Part shown: positions 40,178 to 50,143 of the stretch, piece after piece
How positions within the stretch are numbered: the first letter of the stretch is position 1
Layout: the number at the start of each line of letters is the position of its first letter
From: Obesumbacterium proteus
Lineage (GTDB): Bacteria; Pseudomonadota; Gammaproteobacteria; Enterobacterales; Enterobacteriaceae
Reading direction: 5' to 3'
Length of the DNA: 64,000 nt
Assembly (NCBI RefSeq): GCF_001586165.1
Contig: NZ_CP014608.1
Location: 310,001-374,000 of the forward strand
Made by a program: the position numbers and the translations under genes
Notes under the pieces: model-generated
Databases searched by the model: none
Told to the model about the DNA's origin: nothing
What the model saw: the letters and a program-made list of their open reading frames with translations, nothing else

Positions 40178-43100
40178 TTACTCGTCGTCGCCACGCATGC
40201 TTGCGTTCAGCAGCTCTGCCAAGTTAGCAGTTGCTTCTTCCGCACTCACCTGTGGAGCAACAGGAGCTTCGCCCTGAGCTTTACGGCGAGCACGATCCTG
40301 ATGATAAGCGTAACCAGTACCGGCTGGGATCAGACGACCCACGATTACGTTTTCTTTCAGGCCGCGCAGTTCATCACGCTTACCAGCAACGGCAGCTTCA
40401 GTCAGAACGCGAGTTGTTTCCTGGAACGAAGCCGCAGAGATGAAGGACTCAGTCGCCAGAGAAGCTTTGGTGATACCCAGCAGGTCACGGCTGTATGTTG
40501 CCGCAATCTTGCCGTTCGCTTCCAACTCACGGTTCGCGATTTTAACGCGAGAGAACTCAACCTGTTCGCCTTCCAGGAACTCAGAGCTACCAGCGCTATC
40601 GATGGTTGCTTTACGCAGCATCTGACGCACGATGACTTCGATGTGTTTATCGTTAATCTTAACGCCTTGCAGACGGTAAACGTCCTGCACTTCGTTGGTG
40701 ATGTAACGAGTCACAGCATGAACGCCACGCAGACGCAGAATGTCATGCGGAGATTCTGGACCATCGGAAACCACGTCACCACGTTCTACACGTTCGCCTT
40801 CGAACACGTTCAGCCGACGCCATTTCGGAATCATCTCTTCGTACGGTTCGCTACCATCCAGCGGAGTAATTACCAGACGACGTTTACCTTTGGTTTCTTT
40901 ACCGAAGGAAATGACACCCGTAATTTCTGCCAAGATCGCAGGTTCTTTCGGACGACGTGCTTCGAACAGGTCAGCAACGCGTGGCAGACCACCGGTAATA
41001 TCCTTGGTACCGCCGGATTCCTGAGGAATACGTGCCAAGGTGTCACCCGCATGGATCTGAGTACCATCTTCCAACTGAACGATCGCTTTACCTGGCAGGA
41101 AGTATTGAGCAGCCATATCGGTGCCTGGGATCAATACATCGTCGCCTTTAGCGTCAACGATTTTCAGTGCTGGACGCAGATCTTTACCGCTACCGGTACG
41201 CTCTGCAGAATCCAGAACAACCAGAGAAGACAAACCGGTCAGTTCGTCGGTCTGGCGGGTAATGGTCTGAGTATCGATGATGTCAGTGAAACGGATGAAA
41301 CCGCTAACTTCTGAAACAACCGGCATGGTATGCGGGTCCCAGTTAGCTACAGTTTCGCCGCCGTTGACTTCAGCGCCATCGCCTTTAGCCATAACAGAGC
41401 CGTAAGGCACTTTATAGCTTTCTTTAGTACGACCGAATTCGTCGATCAGTTTCAGCTCGGTATTACGAGAGGTAATAACCAGCTTCTTATCGCTATTCAG
41501 AACGAACTTAGCGTTGTTCAGTTTCAGATGACCTTTGTTTTTCACCTGAATGCTGGACTCTGCTGCCGCACGAGATGCCGCACCACCGATGTGGAACGTA
41601 CGCATCGTCAGCTGTGTACCAGGTTCACCGATGGACTGTGCCGCGATAACCCCGATTGCCTCACCCTTGTTGATGATGTGGCCACGAGCCAAGTCACGAC
41701 CGTAGCAGTGTGCACACACACCGAAGTCGGTTTCACAGCTAACAACGGAACGAACCTTGATGATGTCAACGGAGTGTTCTTCTAACAGATCACACCATTT
41801 TTCATTCAGCAGGGTGTTACGTGGAACCAGAATATCTGCGGTGCCTGGCTTCAGAACTTCTTCAGCCGTTACACGACCCAATACGCGATCGCGCAGTGGC
41901 TCTTTAACGTCACCACCTTCGATAACCGAAGTCATCACGATGCCGTTGTGGGTACCACAGTCATCTTCGATAACGACCAAGTCTTGCGCTACGTCTACCA
42001 GACGACGAGTCAGGTAACCGGAGTTCGCAGTTTTCAGTGCGGTATCCGCCAAGCCTTTACGAGCACCGTGAGTAGAGATGAAGTACTGGAGTACGTTCAG
42101 ACCTTCACGGAAGTTCGCGGTGATTGGCGTTTCGATGATGGAGCCATCTGGCTTAGCCATCAGACCACGCATACCGGCCAGCTGACGAATCTGCGCAGCA
42201 GAACCACGAGCACCGGAGTCGGCCATCATAAAGATACTGTTGAAGGAAACCTGACGCTCTTCTTCACCCTTACTGTTAATAACCAGCTCGGTAGACAGGT
42301 TTTCCATCATCGCTTTAGCAACACGTTCGTTGGCCGCAGCCCAAATATCGATGACTTTGTTGTAACGTTCGCCCGCTGTAACCAGACCAGACTGGAACTG
42401 TTCCTGAATCTCAGCAACTTCTGCTTCGGCTTCAGAAATGATTTCCACTTTTTTCTCTGGAATAACCATATCATCGATACCAACGGAAGCACCTGAACGC
42501 GCAGCGTAGGCAAAACCGGTGTGCATGATTTGGTCAGCAAAGATAACGGTCGGTTTCAAGCCCAGGATGCGGTAACAGGTGTTCAGCATCTTGGAGATCG
42601 CTTTTTTACCCAGCGGCTGGTTAACAATGCTGTATGGCAGGCCCTGAGGCACAATCATCCACAGAATCGCACGACCAACGGTGGTGTCGATCAAACCGGT
42701 ACTTGTTACCCACTCGCCTTCTGCATTTTTCTCGGTTTGCGTAATACGCACTTTAACGCGAGCGTGCAGAGAAGCCAGACCAGCGCGATAAATACGCTCT
42801 GCTTCTTTAGGGCCACTCAGAACCATGCCTTCGCCTTTAGCGTTAACACAGTCACGAGTCATGTAATACAGACCCAATACAACGTCCTGAGAAGGAACGA
42901 TGATTGGCTCGCCGTTCGCAGGTGACAGGATGTTGTTGGTAGACATCATCAACGCACGCGCTTCCAGCTGGGCTTCCAGCGTCAACGGTACGTGAACAGC
43001 CATCTGGTCACCATCGAAGTCGGCGTTATATGCCGCACAAACCAGCGGGTGAAGCTGAATAGCTTTACCTTCGATCAGTAACGGTTCAAATGCCTGGATA

Positions 43101-44398
43101 CCCAAACGGTGCAGTGTTGGTGCACGGTTCAGCATCACTGGGTGTTCGCGGATAACTTCGTCCAGGATATCCCAAACGACAGCTTCTTCACGCTCAACCA
43201 TTTTCTTCGCAGCTTTAATGGTGGTAGCAAGACCACGCAATTCCAGCTTGCCGTAGATGAACGGCTTGAACAGCTCTAACGCCATTTTTTTAGGCAGACC
43301 GCACTGATGCAGACGCAGGTATGGACCTACGGTGATTACAGAACGACCGGAGTAGTCAACACGTTTACCCAACAGGTTCTGACGGAAACGACCCTGCTTA
43401 CCTTTGATCATATCGGCCAAAGATTTCAGAGGACGTTTGTTTGAACCGGTGATCGCACGGCCGCGACGACCGTTATCCAACAGGGCGTCAACCGCTTCCT
43501 GAAGCATACGTTTTTCGTTGCGTACGATAATGTCCGGCGCAGCCAGATCCAGCAGACGTTTCAGACGGTTGTTACGGTTAATGACGCGACGATACAGATC
43601 GTTCAGGTCAGAAGTCGCAAAACGACCGCCGTCCAGCGGTACCAATGGGCGCAGATCTGGCGGCAGAACCGGCAGAACGGTCAGGATCATCCACTCTGGT
43701 TTGTTACCAGACTGAACGAACGCTTCCAGCAGCTTGATACGCTTGGTCAGCTTTTTACGTTTGGTTTCGGAGTTGGTTTCGTTCAACTCTTCGCGCAGCT
43801 GTTCGCATTCCGCTTCCAGATCCATGTTTTTCAACAGACCTTGGATAGCTTCAGCACCCATCTTCGCGTCGAATTCGTCACCGAACTCTTCCAGAGCGTC
43901 CAGATACTGCTCTTCAGTCAGGATCTGACGACGTTCCAGATTGGTCATGCCGCCTTCAACAACGACATAAGACTCAAAATACAGAACGCGTTCGATATCA
44001 CGCAGCGGCATGTCTAACAGCAAGCCGATACGGGATGGCAGTGATTTTAGGAACCAGATATGTGCAGTCGGAGAAGCCAGTTCGATATGGCCCATACGCT
44101 CACGACGTACTTTAGTCTGAGTAACTTCAACACCACATTTTTCGCAGATAACACCGCGGTGTTTCAAACGCTTGTACTTGCCGCACAGGCATTCGTAATC
44201 TTTTACCGGCCCAAAGATACGGGCGCAGAAAAGGCCGTCACGTTCTGGTTTGAACGTACGGTAGTTAATGGTTTCCGGCTTCTTAACTTCGCCGAAAGAC
44301 CAAGAACGGATCATGTCTGGCGAGGCCAGAGCAATTTTGATCGCGTCAAACTCTTCGGTCTTAGTTTGAGCTTTCAGAAACTTCAGTAAGTCTTTCAC
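40178..44398 (-). CDS. rpoC: RNA polymerase subunit beta-prime
   Basis: 1406 aa from a GTG start (44396-44398), as in E. coli, with AGGAG just upstream; the longer reading from 44470 has no family support. Zinc-ribbon CLCGKYKRLKHRGVICEKC (given as C..C..C..C about residues 70-88), the catalytic NADFDGD triad of aspartates, the second zinc site with CAHC, and bridge/trigger helix regions are all intact. Confidence 0.98.
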   Translation of the reverse strand: MKDLLKFLKAQTKTEEFDAIKIALASPDMIRSWSFGEVKKPETINYRTFKPERDGLFCARIFGPVKDYECLCGKYKRLKHRGVICEKCGVEVTQTKVRRERMGHIELASPTAHIWFLKSLPSRIGLLLDMPLRDIERVLYFESYVVVEGGMTNLERRQILTEEQYLDALEEFGDEFDAKMGAEAIQGLLKNMDLEAECEQLREELNETNSETKRKKLTKRIKLLEAFVQSGNKPEWMILTVLPVLPPDLRPLVPLDGGRFATSDLNDLYRRVINRNNRLKRLLDLAAPDIIVRNEKRMLQEAVDALLDNGRRGRAITGSNKRPLKSLADMIKGKQGRFRQNLLGKRVDYSGRSVITVGPYLRLHQCGLPKKMALELFKPFIYGKLELRGLATTIKAAKKMVEREEAVVWDILDEVIREHPVMLNRAPTLHRLGIQAFEPLLIEGKAIQLHPLVCAAYNADFDGDQMAVHVPLTLEAQLEARALMMSTNNILSPANGEPIIVPSQDVVLGLYYMTRDCVNAKGEGMVLSGPKEAERIYRAGLASLHARVKVRITQTEKNAEGEWVTSTGLIDTTVGRAILWMIVPQGLPYSIVNQPLGKKAISKMLNTCYRILGLKPTVIFADQIMHTGFAYAARSGASVGIDDMVIPEKKVEIISEAEAEVAEIQEQFQSGLVTAGERYNKVIDIWAAANERVAKAMMENLSTELVINSKGEEERQVSFNSIFMMADSGARGSAAQIRQLAGMRGLMAKPDGSIIETPITANFREGLNVLQYFISTHGARKGLADTALKTANSGYLTRRLVDVAQDLVVIEDDCGTHNGIVMTSVIEGGDVKEPLRDRVLGRVTAEEVLKPGTADILVPRNTLLNEKWCDLLEEHSVDIIKVRSVVSCETDFGVCAHCYGRDLARGHIINKGEAIGVIAAQSIGEPGTQLTMRTFHIGGAASRAAAESSIQVKNKGHLKLNNAKFVLNSDKKLVITSRNTELKLIDEFGRTKESYKVPYGSVMAKGDGAEVNGGETVANWDPHTMPVVSEVSGFIRFTDIIDTQTITRQTDELTGLSSLVVLDSAERTGSGKDLRPALKIVDAKGDDVLIPGTDMAAQYFLPGKAIVQLEDGTQIHAGDTLARIPQESGGTKDITGGLPRVADLFEARRPKEPAILAEITGVISFGKETKGKRRLVITPLDGSEPYEEMIPKWRRLNVFEGERVERGDVVSDGPESPHDILRLRGVHAVTRYITNEVQDVYRLQGVKINDKHIEVIVRQMLRKATIDSAGSSEFLEGEQVEFSRVKIANRELEANGKIAATYSRDLLGITKASLATESFISAASFQETTRVLTEAAVAGKRDELRGLKENVIVGRLIPAGTGYAYHQDRARRKAQGEAPVAPQVSAEEATANLAELLNASMRGDDE

Positions 44399-44478
44399 GG
44401 ATTGGCTCCTGTCGGAGTTAGACCTGTTGGGCATTCGGATACCACCCAAATGCCCCTGTGACCAGTGCAACCACTGAC

Positions 44479-44506
44479 TAAGCGCCCCGCTTTCACAGGG
44501 CGCTTA
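44479..44506. other. Hairpin in the rpoB-rpoC spacer
   Basis: The perfect 9-bp inverted repeat TAAGCGCCC / GGGCGCTTA around ten bases lies in the 142-nt rpoB-rpoC gap. No T-run follows, so it is more likely an mRNA structure than a terminator. Confidence 0.5.
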
Positions 44507-44540
44507 GCGGCTGGTGTTACTTGCAATTCGAATGAACGAA

Positions 44541-47500
44541 TTACTCGTCTTCCAGCTCAATGTTAATACCGAGCGAGCGGATTTCTTTCAACAATACGTT
44601 GAAGGATTCCGGCATGCCTGGTTCCATACGGTGGTCGCCATCCACGATGTTTTTGTACATCTTGGTACGGCCGTTTACATCGTCGGACTTGACGGTCAGC
44701 ATTTCCTGCAGCGTGTAGGCAGCGCCATACGCTTCCAGTGCCCATACTTCCATCTCACCGAAGCGCTGACCACCGAACTGAGCTTTACCACCCAGCGGCT
44801 GCTGAGTAACCAAGCTGTAAGAACCGGTAGAACGCGCATGCATTTTGTCATCAACCAAGTGGTTCAGTTTCAGCATATACATGTAGCCGACAGTAACCTG
44901 ACGCTCGAACTGCTCGCCGGTACGGCCATCAAACAGCGTGATCTGACCAGAGGTAGGAATGCCACCTAATGTCAGAAGCTCTTTGATTTCTTTCTCTTTC
45001 GCACCATCGAAGACTGGTGTTGCGATTGGCAGACCTTTTTTCAGGTTCTCAGCCAGACGCATAACTTCGTCATCGGTGAAGGTGTTCAGATCAACGGTCT
45101 GACGCGTGTTATCGCCCAGATCGTAGGCTTTCTGAATGAACTCACGCAGCTTGGCCACTTCCTGCTGCTGCTTCAGCATGGCGTTAATTTTCTCACCAAT
45201 ACCTTTTGCAGCCATACCCAAGTGGGTTTCCAGGATCTGACCGATGTTCATACGTGATGGTACGCCCAGCGGGTTCAGTACGATGTCTACAGGAGTACCG
45301 TTTTCATCGTAAGGCATATCTTCGATCGGGTTGATCTTAGAGATAACACCTTTGTTACCGTGGCGGCCTGCCATCTTGTCACCAGGCTGGATCTGACGTT
45401 TAACAGCCAGATAAACCTTAACAATTTTCAGTACGCCTGGAGCCAGATCGTCGCCCTGAGTGATCTTACGACGCTTAGCATCCAGTTTCTTCTCGAAATC
45501 AGATTTCAGTTCGTCGTACTGCTCAGCCAACTGCTCGAGCTGGTTCTGTTTAGCTTCATCAGCCAGACCCAGTTCTAACCAGCGGTCGCGTGGCAGCTTA
45601 GCCAATTTCTCAGCTTCAACACCACCAGATACCAGCACATCATGGATACGGGCAAACAAGCCAGCTTCCAAGATCTGCAGTTCTTCAGTCAGGTCTTTCT
45701 TAGCCTGCTTCAGCTGCATCTCTTCGATTTCAAGCGCACGTTTGTCTTTTTCTACGCCGTCGCGAGTAAAGACCTGTACGTCGATAACGGTACCAGAAAC
45801 GCTGTTTGGAACGCGCAGAGAAGAATCTTTAACATCAGATGCTTTCTCACCGAAGATAGCGCGCAGTAGTTTCTCTTCTGGAGTCAGCTGAGTTTCGCCT
45901 TTAGGCGTTACTTTACCAACCAGAATGTCACCACCTTTCACTTCTGCACCAATATAAACGATACCGGATTCATCCAGTTTAGAGAGCGCAGCTTCACCCA
46001 CGTTAGGGATGTCAGCGGTGATCTCTTCAGGCCCCAGTTTGGTGTCACGAGACACACAAGCCAGTTCCTGGATGTGGATAGAAGTGAAGCGGTCTTCCTG
46101 TACAACACGCTCAGACACCAAGATGGAGTCTTCGAAGTTGTAACCGTTCCATGGCATGAATGCCACGCGCATGTTCTGGCCCAGAGCCAATTCACCCAGA
46201 TCGGTAGACGGGCCGTCAGCCAGCACGTCGCCACGTTCAATTGGTTCGCCCAGATTGACACACGGCATCTGGCTGATGCAGGTGTTCTGGTTAGAACGGG
46301 TGTATTTGGTCAGGTTGTAAATATCAATGCCTGCTTCGCCTGGGTACATCTCATCTTCGTTAACTTTGATAACGATACGAGAAGCATCCACGTACTGGAT
46401 CACACCACCACGTTTAGCAACAGCGGTAACACCGGAGTCAACGGCTACAGCACGTTCCATACCGGTACCAACCAGCGGCTTATCAGCACGCAGAGTTGGA
46501 ACGGCCTGACGTTGCATGTTCGCACCCATCAATGCACGGTTGGCGTCATCGTGTTCCAAGAACGGGATCAGGGAAGCACCGACAGAAACCACCTGCTGGG
46601 TGGAAACGTCCATGTAGTCAACCTGATCGCGACTGAACAAGCTTGATTCGCCTTTGCTACGGCAAGTAACCAGATCTTCTACAAAGCGGCCTTCGTCGTC
46701 CAAGTTGGAGTTCGCCTGAGCGATGACGTAGTTGCCTTCTTCGATAGCAGACAGGTAATGAATCTCATCAGTTACAATTCCATCACGAACGCGGCGGTAT
46801 GGAGTTTCCAAGAAGCCGTATTCGTTAGTCTGTGCATAAACAGACAGGGAGTTGATCAGACCGATGTTTGGACCTTCAGGCGTTTCGATTGGACATACAC
46901 GACCGTAGTGAGTCGGATGAACGTCTCGAACTTCAAAGCCTGCGCGCTCACGAGTCAAACCACCTGGGCCCAACGCGGAGATACGACGCTTATGCGTAAT
47001 TTCTGACAGCGGGTTGTTTTGGTCCATGAACTGAGACAGCTGGCTGGAACCAAAGAACTCTTTAACGGCCGCAGAAATTGGCTTGGCGTTGATCATGTCC
47101 CGAGGCATCAGCATATCGAGGTCGCCCAAAGACAGACGCTCTTTAACTGCACGCTCAACACGTACCAGACCTACACGGAACTGGTTCTCAGCCATTTCGC
47201 CCACGGAACGGATACGGCGGTTACCCAAGTGGTCGATATCGTCCACTTCGCCTTTACCGTTACGGATATCGATGAGTTTACGCATCACTTCAATGATGTC
47301 GTCTTTGCTCAGGATACCGGAGCCTTCAATCTCTTCACGCAGCAGAGAACGGTTGAACTTCATACGACCAACCGCAGATAGATCATAGCGGTCTTCGGAG
47401 AAGAACAGGTTCTCGAACAGATTTTCAGCTGCTTCGCGTGTTGGTGGCTCACCAGGACGCATCATGCGATAGATTTCAACCAGCGCGCTTAAGCGGTCGC

Positions 47501-48569
47501 TAGTTGGATCGACGCGAATGGTCTCAGAAATATAAGCACCGTGATCCAAGTCGTTGGTGAACAGCGTTTCGATACGCTTGTAACCCGCTTGGCTCAGCTT
47601 AGCCAGCAGATCCAGTGACAGCTCCATGTTGGCTGCACAGATCAGCTCACCGGTATTTTCGTCGATGAAATCTTTAGCGACGACTTTACCAGCAATGTAC
47701 TCAACTGGAACTTCGATCAGCGTAATGCCGTCTTTTTCCAATTGGCGAATGTGGCGTGCGGTAATACGGCGGCCTTTTTCAACATAGACCTTGCCGTCAG
47801 CTTCGATATCGAAGGACGCAGTTTCGCCACGCAGACGTTCTGGAACCAGCTCCATCTGCAGTTTATTGTCACGAATCTCGAAGACAACTTTGTCGAAGAA
47901 CAGGTCAAGGATCTGTTCAGTCGTAAAGTTCAATGCACGCAGAATAATGGTCGCAGGCAATTTACGGCGACGGTCAATACGCACAAAGAGGTTGTCTTTC
48001 GGATCGAATTCGAAATCTAACCATGAACCACGGTAAGGGATGATACGTGCGTTATACAGCACTTTACCCGATGAATGGGTTTTACCCTTATCGCTGTCAA
48101 AGAACACGCCTGGGCTACGGTGTAACTGAGATACGATTACGCGCTCAGTACCGTTGATAACGAAAGTACCGTTATCAGTCATGAGTGGAATTTCACCCAT
48201 GTAGACTTCTTGTTCTTTGATGTCTTTAACGGTGCCTTCCGGCGCCTCACGCTCGTAAATTACCAGACGCAGTTTAACGCGCAGCGGAGCGGAGTAAGTT
48301 ACGCCACGGATCTGGCATTCTTTAACATCGAATACCGGCTCACCGAGACGATAGCTGACATACTGCAGCTCGGAATTACCACTGTAACTCTGGATTGGGA
48401 ATACGGAACGGAATGCTGCTTCCAGGCCGTGTTGCCCTTCCGGATCTTGCTCGATAAATTTCTGGAACGAGTCAAGCTGGATAGAAAGGAGATAAGGTAT
48501 GTCCAAAACTTGTGGACGCTTACCAAAATCCTTACGAATACGTTTTTTCTCGGTATAGGAGTAAACCAT
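44541..48569 (-). CDS. rpoB: RNA polymerase subunit beta
   Basis: 1342 aa, the E. coli length. The rifampicin pocket reads FGSSQLSQFMDQNNPLSEIT and continues HKRRISALGPGGL, wild type. The C-terminal KPGDKMAGRHGNKG-type active-site motif appears as QPGDKMAGRHGNKG. Transcribed from the rplK/rplJ promoters through the rplL-rpoB attenuator. Confidence 0.98.
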   Translation of the reverse strand: MVYSYTEKKRIRKDFGKRPQVLDIPYLLSIQLDSFQKFIEQDPEGQHGLEAAFRSVFPIQSYSGNSELQYVSYRLGEPVFDVKECQIRGVTYSAPLRVKLRLVIYEREAPEGTVKDIKEQEVYMGEIPLMTDNGTFVINGTERVIVSQLHRSPGVFFDSDKGKTHSSGKVLYNARIIPYRGSWLDFEFDPKDNLFVRIDRRRKLPATIILRALNFTTEQILDLFFDKVVFEIRDNKLQMELVPERLRGETASFDIEADGKVYVEKGRRITARHIRQLEKDGITLIEVPVEYIAGKVVAKDFIDENTGELICAANMELSLDLLAKLSQAGYKRIETLFTNDLDHGAYISETIRVDPTSDRLSALVEIYRMMRPGEPPTREAAENLFENLFFSEDRYDLSAVGRMKFNRSLLREEIEGSGILSKDDIIEVMRKLIDIRNGKGEVDDIDHLGNRRIRSVGEMAENQFRVGLVRVERAVKERLSLGDLDMLMPRDMINAKPISAAVKEFFGSSQLSQFMDQNNPLSEITHKRRISALGPGGLTRERAGFEVRDVHPTHYGRVCPIETPEGPNIGLINSLSVYAQTNEYGFLETPYRRVRDGIVTDEIHYLSAIEEGNYVIAQANSNLDDEGRFVEDLVTCRSKGESSLFSRDQVDYMDVSTQQVVSVGASLIPFLEHDDANRALMGANMQRQAVPTLRADKPLVGTGMERAVAVDSGVTAVAKRGGVIQYVDASRIVIKVNEDEMYPGEAGIDIYNLTKYTRSNQNTCISQMPCVNLGEPIERGDVLADGPSTDLGELALGQNMRVAFMPWNGYNFEDSILVSERVVQEDRFTSIHIQELACVSRDTKLGPEEITADIPNVGEAALSKLDESGIVYIGAEVKGGDILVGKVTPKGETQLTPEEKLLRAIFGEKASDVKDSSLRVPNSVSGTVIDVQVFTRDGVEKDKRALEIEEMQLKQAKKDLTEELQILEAGLFARIHDVLVSGGVEAEKLAKLPRDRWLELGLADEAKQNQLEQLAEQYDELKSDFEKKLDAKRRKITQGDDLAPGVLKIVKVYLAVKRQIQPGDKMAGRHGNKGVISKINPIEDMPYDENGTPVDIVLNPLGVPSRMNIGQILETHLGMAAKGIGEKINAMLKQQQEVAKLREFIQKAYDLGDNTRQTVDLNTFTDDEVMRLAENLKKGLPIATPVFDGAKEKEIKELLTLGGIPTSGQITLFDGRTGEQFERQVTVGYMYMLKLNHLVDDKMHARSTGSYSLVTQQPLGGKAQFGGQRFGEMEVWALEAYGAAYTLQEMLTVKSDDVNGRTKMYKNIVDGDHRMEPGMPESFNVLLKEIRSLGINIELEDE

Positions 48570-48668
48570 AGGGTTCCTCAGCTCGCTGATCAGTGACCCA
48601 CTCTGTCCGTCCTAGTAGGACAGTTCATGCAACACCATTTTGTGACCGAAAGGCAGAAACACCTTTCG

Positions 48669-48773
48669 CAATACTTGTTTCTATCACTCTTAAACCATTT
48701 CGTTACGCTTTACTTCGGAACTCCCAAAGTGGAAAGTCGCAATATATTAAGTCGAAGATAGAAACAAGTATTG
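48669..48773 (-). ncRNA. Long RNase III-type stem in the rplL-rpoB spacer
   Basis: A perfect 17-bp inverted repeat (CAATACTTGTTTCTATC at 48669-48685, its complement at 48757-48773) with a 71-nt loop that can itself fold. In E. coli the same spacer holds an RNase III processing site separating ribosomal-protein and polymerase mRNA. The 328-bp gap 48570-48897 otherwise holds the attenuator and the rpoB ribosome site. Confidence 0.75.
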
Positions 48774-48827
48774 AGGGAATACTAGTGGCCAAACAGTGTG
48801 AAATACCACGAGTATCCTTTACAGCGC

Positions 48828-48858
48828 AAAAAGGCTGGTGACCAAAAAGTCACCAGCC
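48828..48858 (-). terminator. rplL-rpoB transcription attenuator
   Basis: Minus strand GGCTGGTGAC, loop, GTCACCAGCC, then TTTTT: a perfect 10-bp stem with a T-run about 40 nt past rplL. In E. coli the equivalent attenuator passes about a fifth of transcripts into rpoBC. Confidence 0.9.
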
Positions 48859-48897
48859 ATCAGCCTAATTGCTTAGGCTGCTACCAAAAGAATTGGC

Positions 48898-49263
48898 TTA
48901 TTTAACTTCAACTTCAGCGCCAGCTTCTTCCAGAGATTTTTTCAGAGCTTCAGCGTCGTCTTTGCTAACGCCTTCTTTCAGTGCAGCTGGTGCAGATTCA
49001 ACCAGGTCTTTAGCTTCTTTCAAGCCCAGACCAGTTGCGCCACGTACAGCTTTGATTACTGCAACTTTGTTAGCGCCAACAGCTTTCAGAATAACGTCAA
49101 ATTCAGTTTTTTCTTCAGCAGCTTCAGCTGGACCCGCAGCAACAGCTACAGCTGCAGCAGCAGAAACACCGAACTTCTCTTCCATCATGGAGATCAGTTC
49201 AACAACGTCCATTACAGACATTTCGGAAACTGCATTCAAGATATCGTCTTTAGAGATAGACAT
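48898..49263 (-). CDS. rplL: 50S ribosomal protein L7/L12
   Basis: 121 aa. N-terminal dimerisation domain, Ala-rich hinge (SAAAAVAVAAGPAEAAEE), and a C-terminal domain with GATGLGLKEAKDLVE that contacts translational GTPases. 66 bp after rplJ. Confidence 0.98.
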   Translation of the reverse strand: MSISKDDILNAVSEMSVMDVVELISMMEEKFGVSAAAAVAVAAGPAEAAEEKTEFDVILKAVGANKVAVIKAVRGATGLGLKEAKDLVESAPAALKEGVSKDDAEALKKSLEEAGAEVEVK

Positions 49264-49329
49264 AAAAATTGTTCCTAAAATTCAGAAATAGATTATACGT
49301 AAGCAAACGCGTTAGAAAAGAAAGGCTGA

Positions 49330-49827
49330 TTAAGCAGCTTCTTTCTGATCGCGCAGAGCAGCGAGAGTGCGAACCAATTTGCCTGCAGAGGCTTCTTTCA
49401 TGGCTGCCATCAGGCGTGCGATTGCTTCTTCGTAAGTTGGCAGAGTTGCCAGGCGGTCGATCTGAGCCGCTGGAATCAACTCACCTTCAAAGGCTGCAGC
49501 TTTAACCTCAAATTTTGCATTCGCTTTCGCGAAATCTTTGAACAGACGAGCAGCTGCGCCCGGGTGTTCCATAGAAAATGCAACTAAGGTTGGACCAACA
49601 AACGTGTCTTTCAGGCATTCGAAAGGAGTGCCTTCAACGATGCGACGCATCAAGGTGTTGCGAACAACACGCATGTAAACGCCAGCTTCACGACCTGCTT
49701 TACGCAGTTCAGTCATCTTATCTACTGTTACGCCACGAGAGTCAGCAATAACAGCAGAGTGCGCGCCTTTGGCTACTTCGATGACTTCAGCAACAATCGC
49801 TTGTTTGTCTTGAAGATTTAATGCCAT
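49330..49827 (-). CDS. rplJ: 50S ribosomal protein L10
   Basis: 165 aa from MALNLQDKQ, the E. coli start and length; an in-frame extension to 49935 crosses the leader and is rejected. Forms the stalk base that holds L7/L12 dimers and represses its own mRNA by binding the leader. Confidence 0.97.
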   Translation of the reverse strand: MALNLQDKQAIVAEVIEVAKGAHSAVIADSRGVTVDKMTELRKAGREAGVYMRVVRNTLMRRIVEGTPFECLKDTFVGPTLVAFSMEHPGAAARLFKDFAKANAKFEVKAAAFEGELIPAAQIDRLATLPTYEEAIARLMAAMKEASAGKLVRTLAALRDQKEAA

Positions 49828-50143
49828 TAGCTTTAGCTCCTGGATTTTGGCCGGGGAGGATTCCCCGGAACTCACATCACCTAAAACCGAAAACGGTCTA
49901 GGCGTTAAATACGGTGAGCAGAATCCAGTAATCAAAAGATTTTTTAGGTTCTGTCACCGTCTACGCAGGACGATTAAGCATCTTTCGATGCACCTGCGGT
50001 CTTGGACGGAGGTCTGGATAAGGCCAGACTCCAACCGAAAATTCGTTCGCTTTATATTCATTAAAGAATGCGCGGGCGTCAGATTTTATACAAATCTCGC
50101 GCCCGCGTAAAGCGAAAACGCAATTAGCTATTCTCTGAGAGAA
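49828..50143 (-). promoter_or_regulatory. L10 leader and rplJ promoter region
   Basis: 316-bp gap between rplA and rplJ. In E. coli this holds the rplJ promoter and the folded leader where L10(L12)4 represses translation. Here a large inverted repeat at 50071-50107 (CGCGGGCG and AGATTT arms) encloses the -10-like TATAAAAT on the minus strand. Downstream several G/C-rich hairpin-forming segments fit the L10 leader, but I did not fold them fully. Confidence 0.75.

Noticed and set aside
40301..41314. 337-codon ORF antisense to rpoC
   Set aside because: Opposite-strand shadow of a highly expressed gene with biased codons; no family likeness, no ribosome site. Similar shadows opposite rpoB and rpoC (46074-46646, 41948-42496) were rejected for the same reason.
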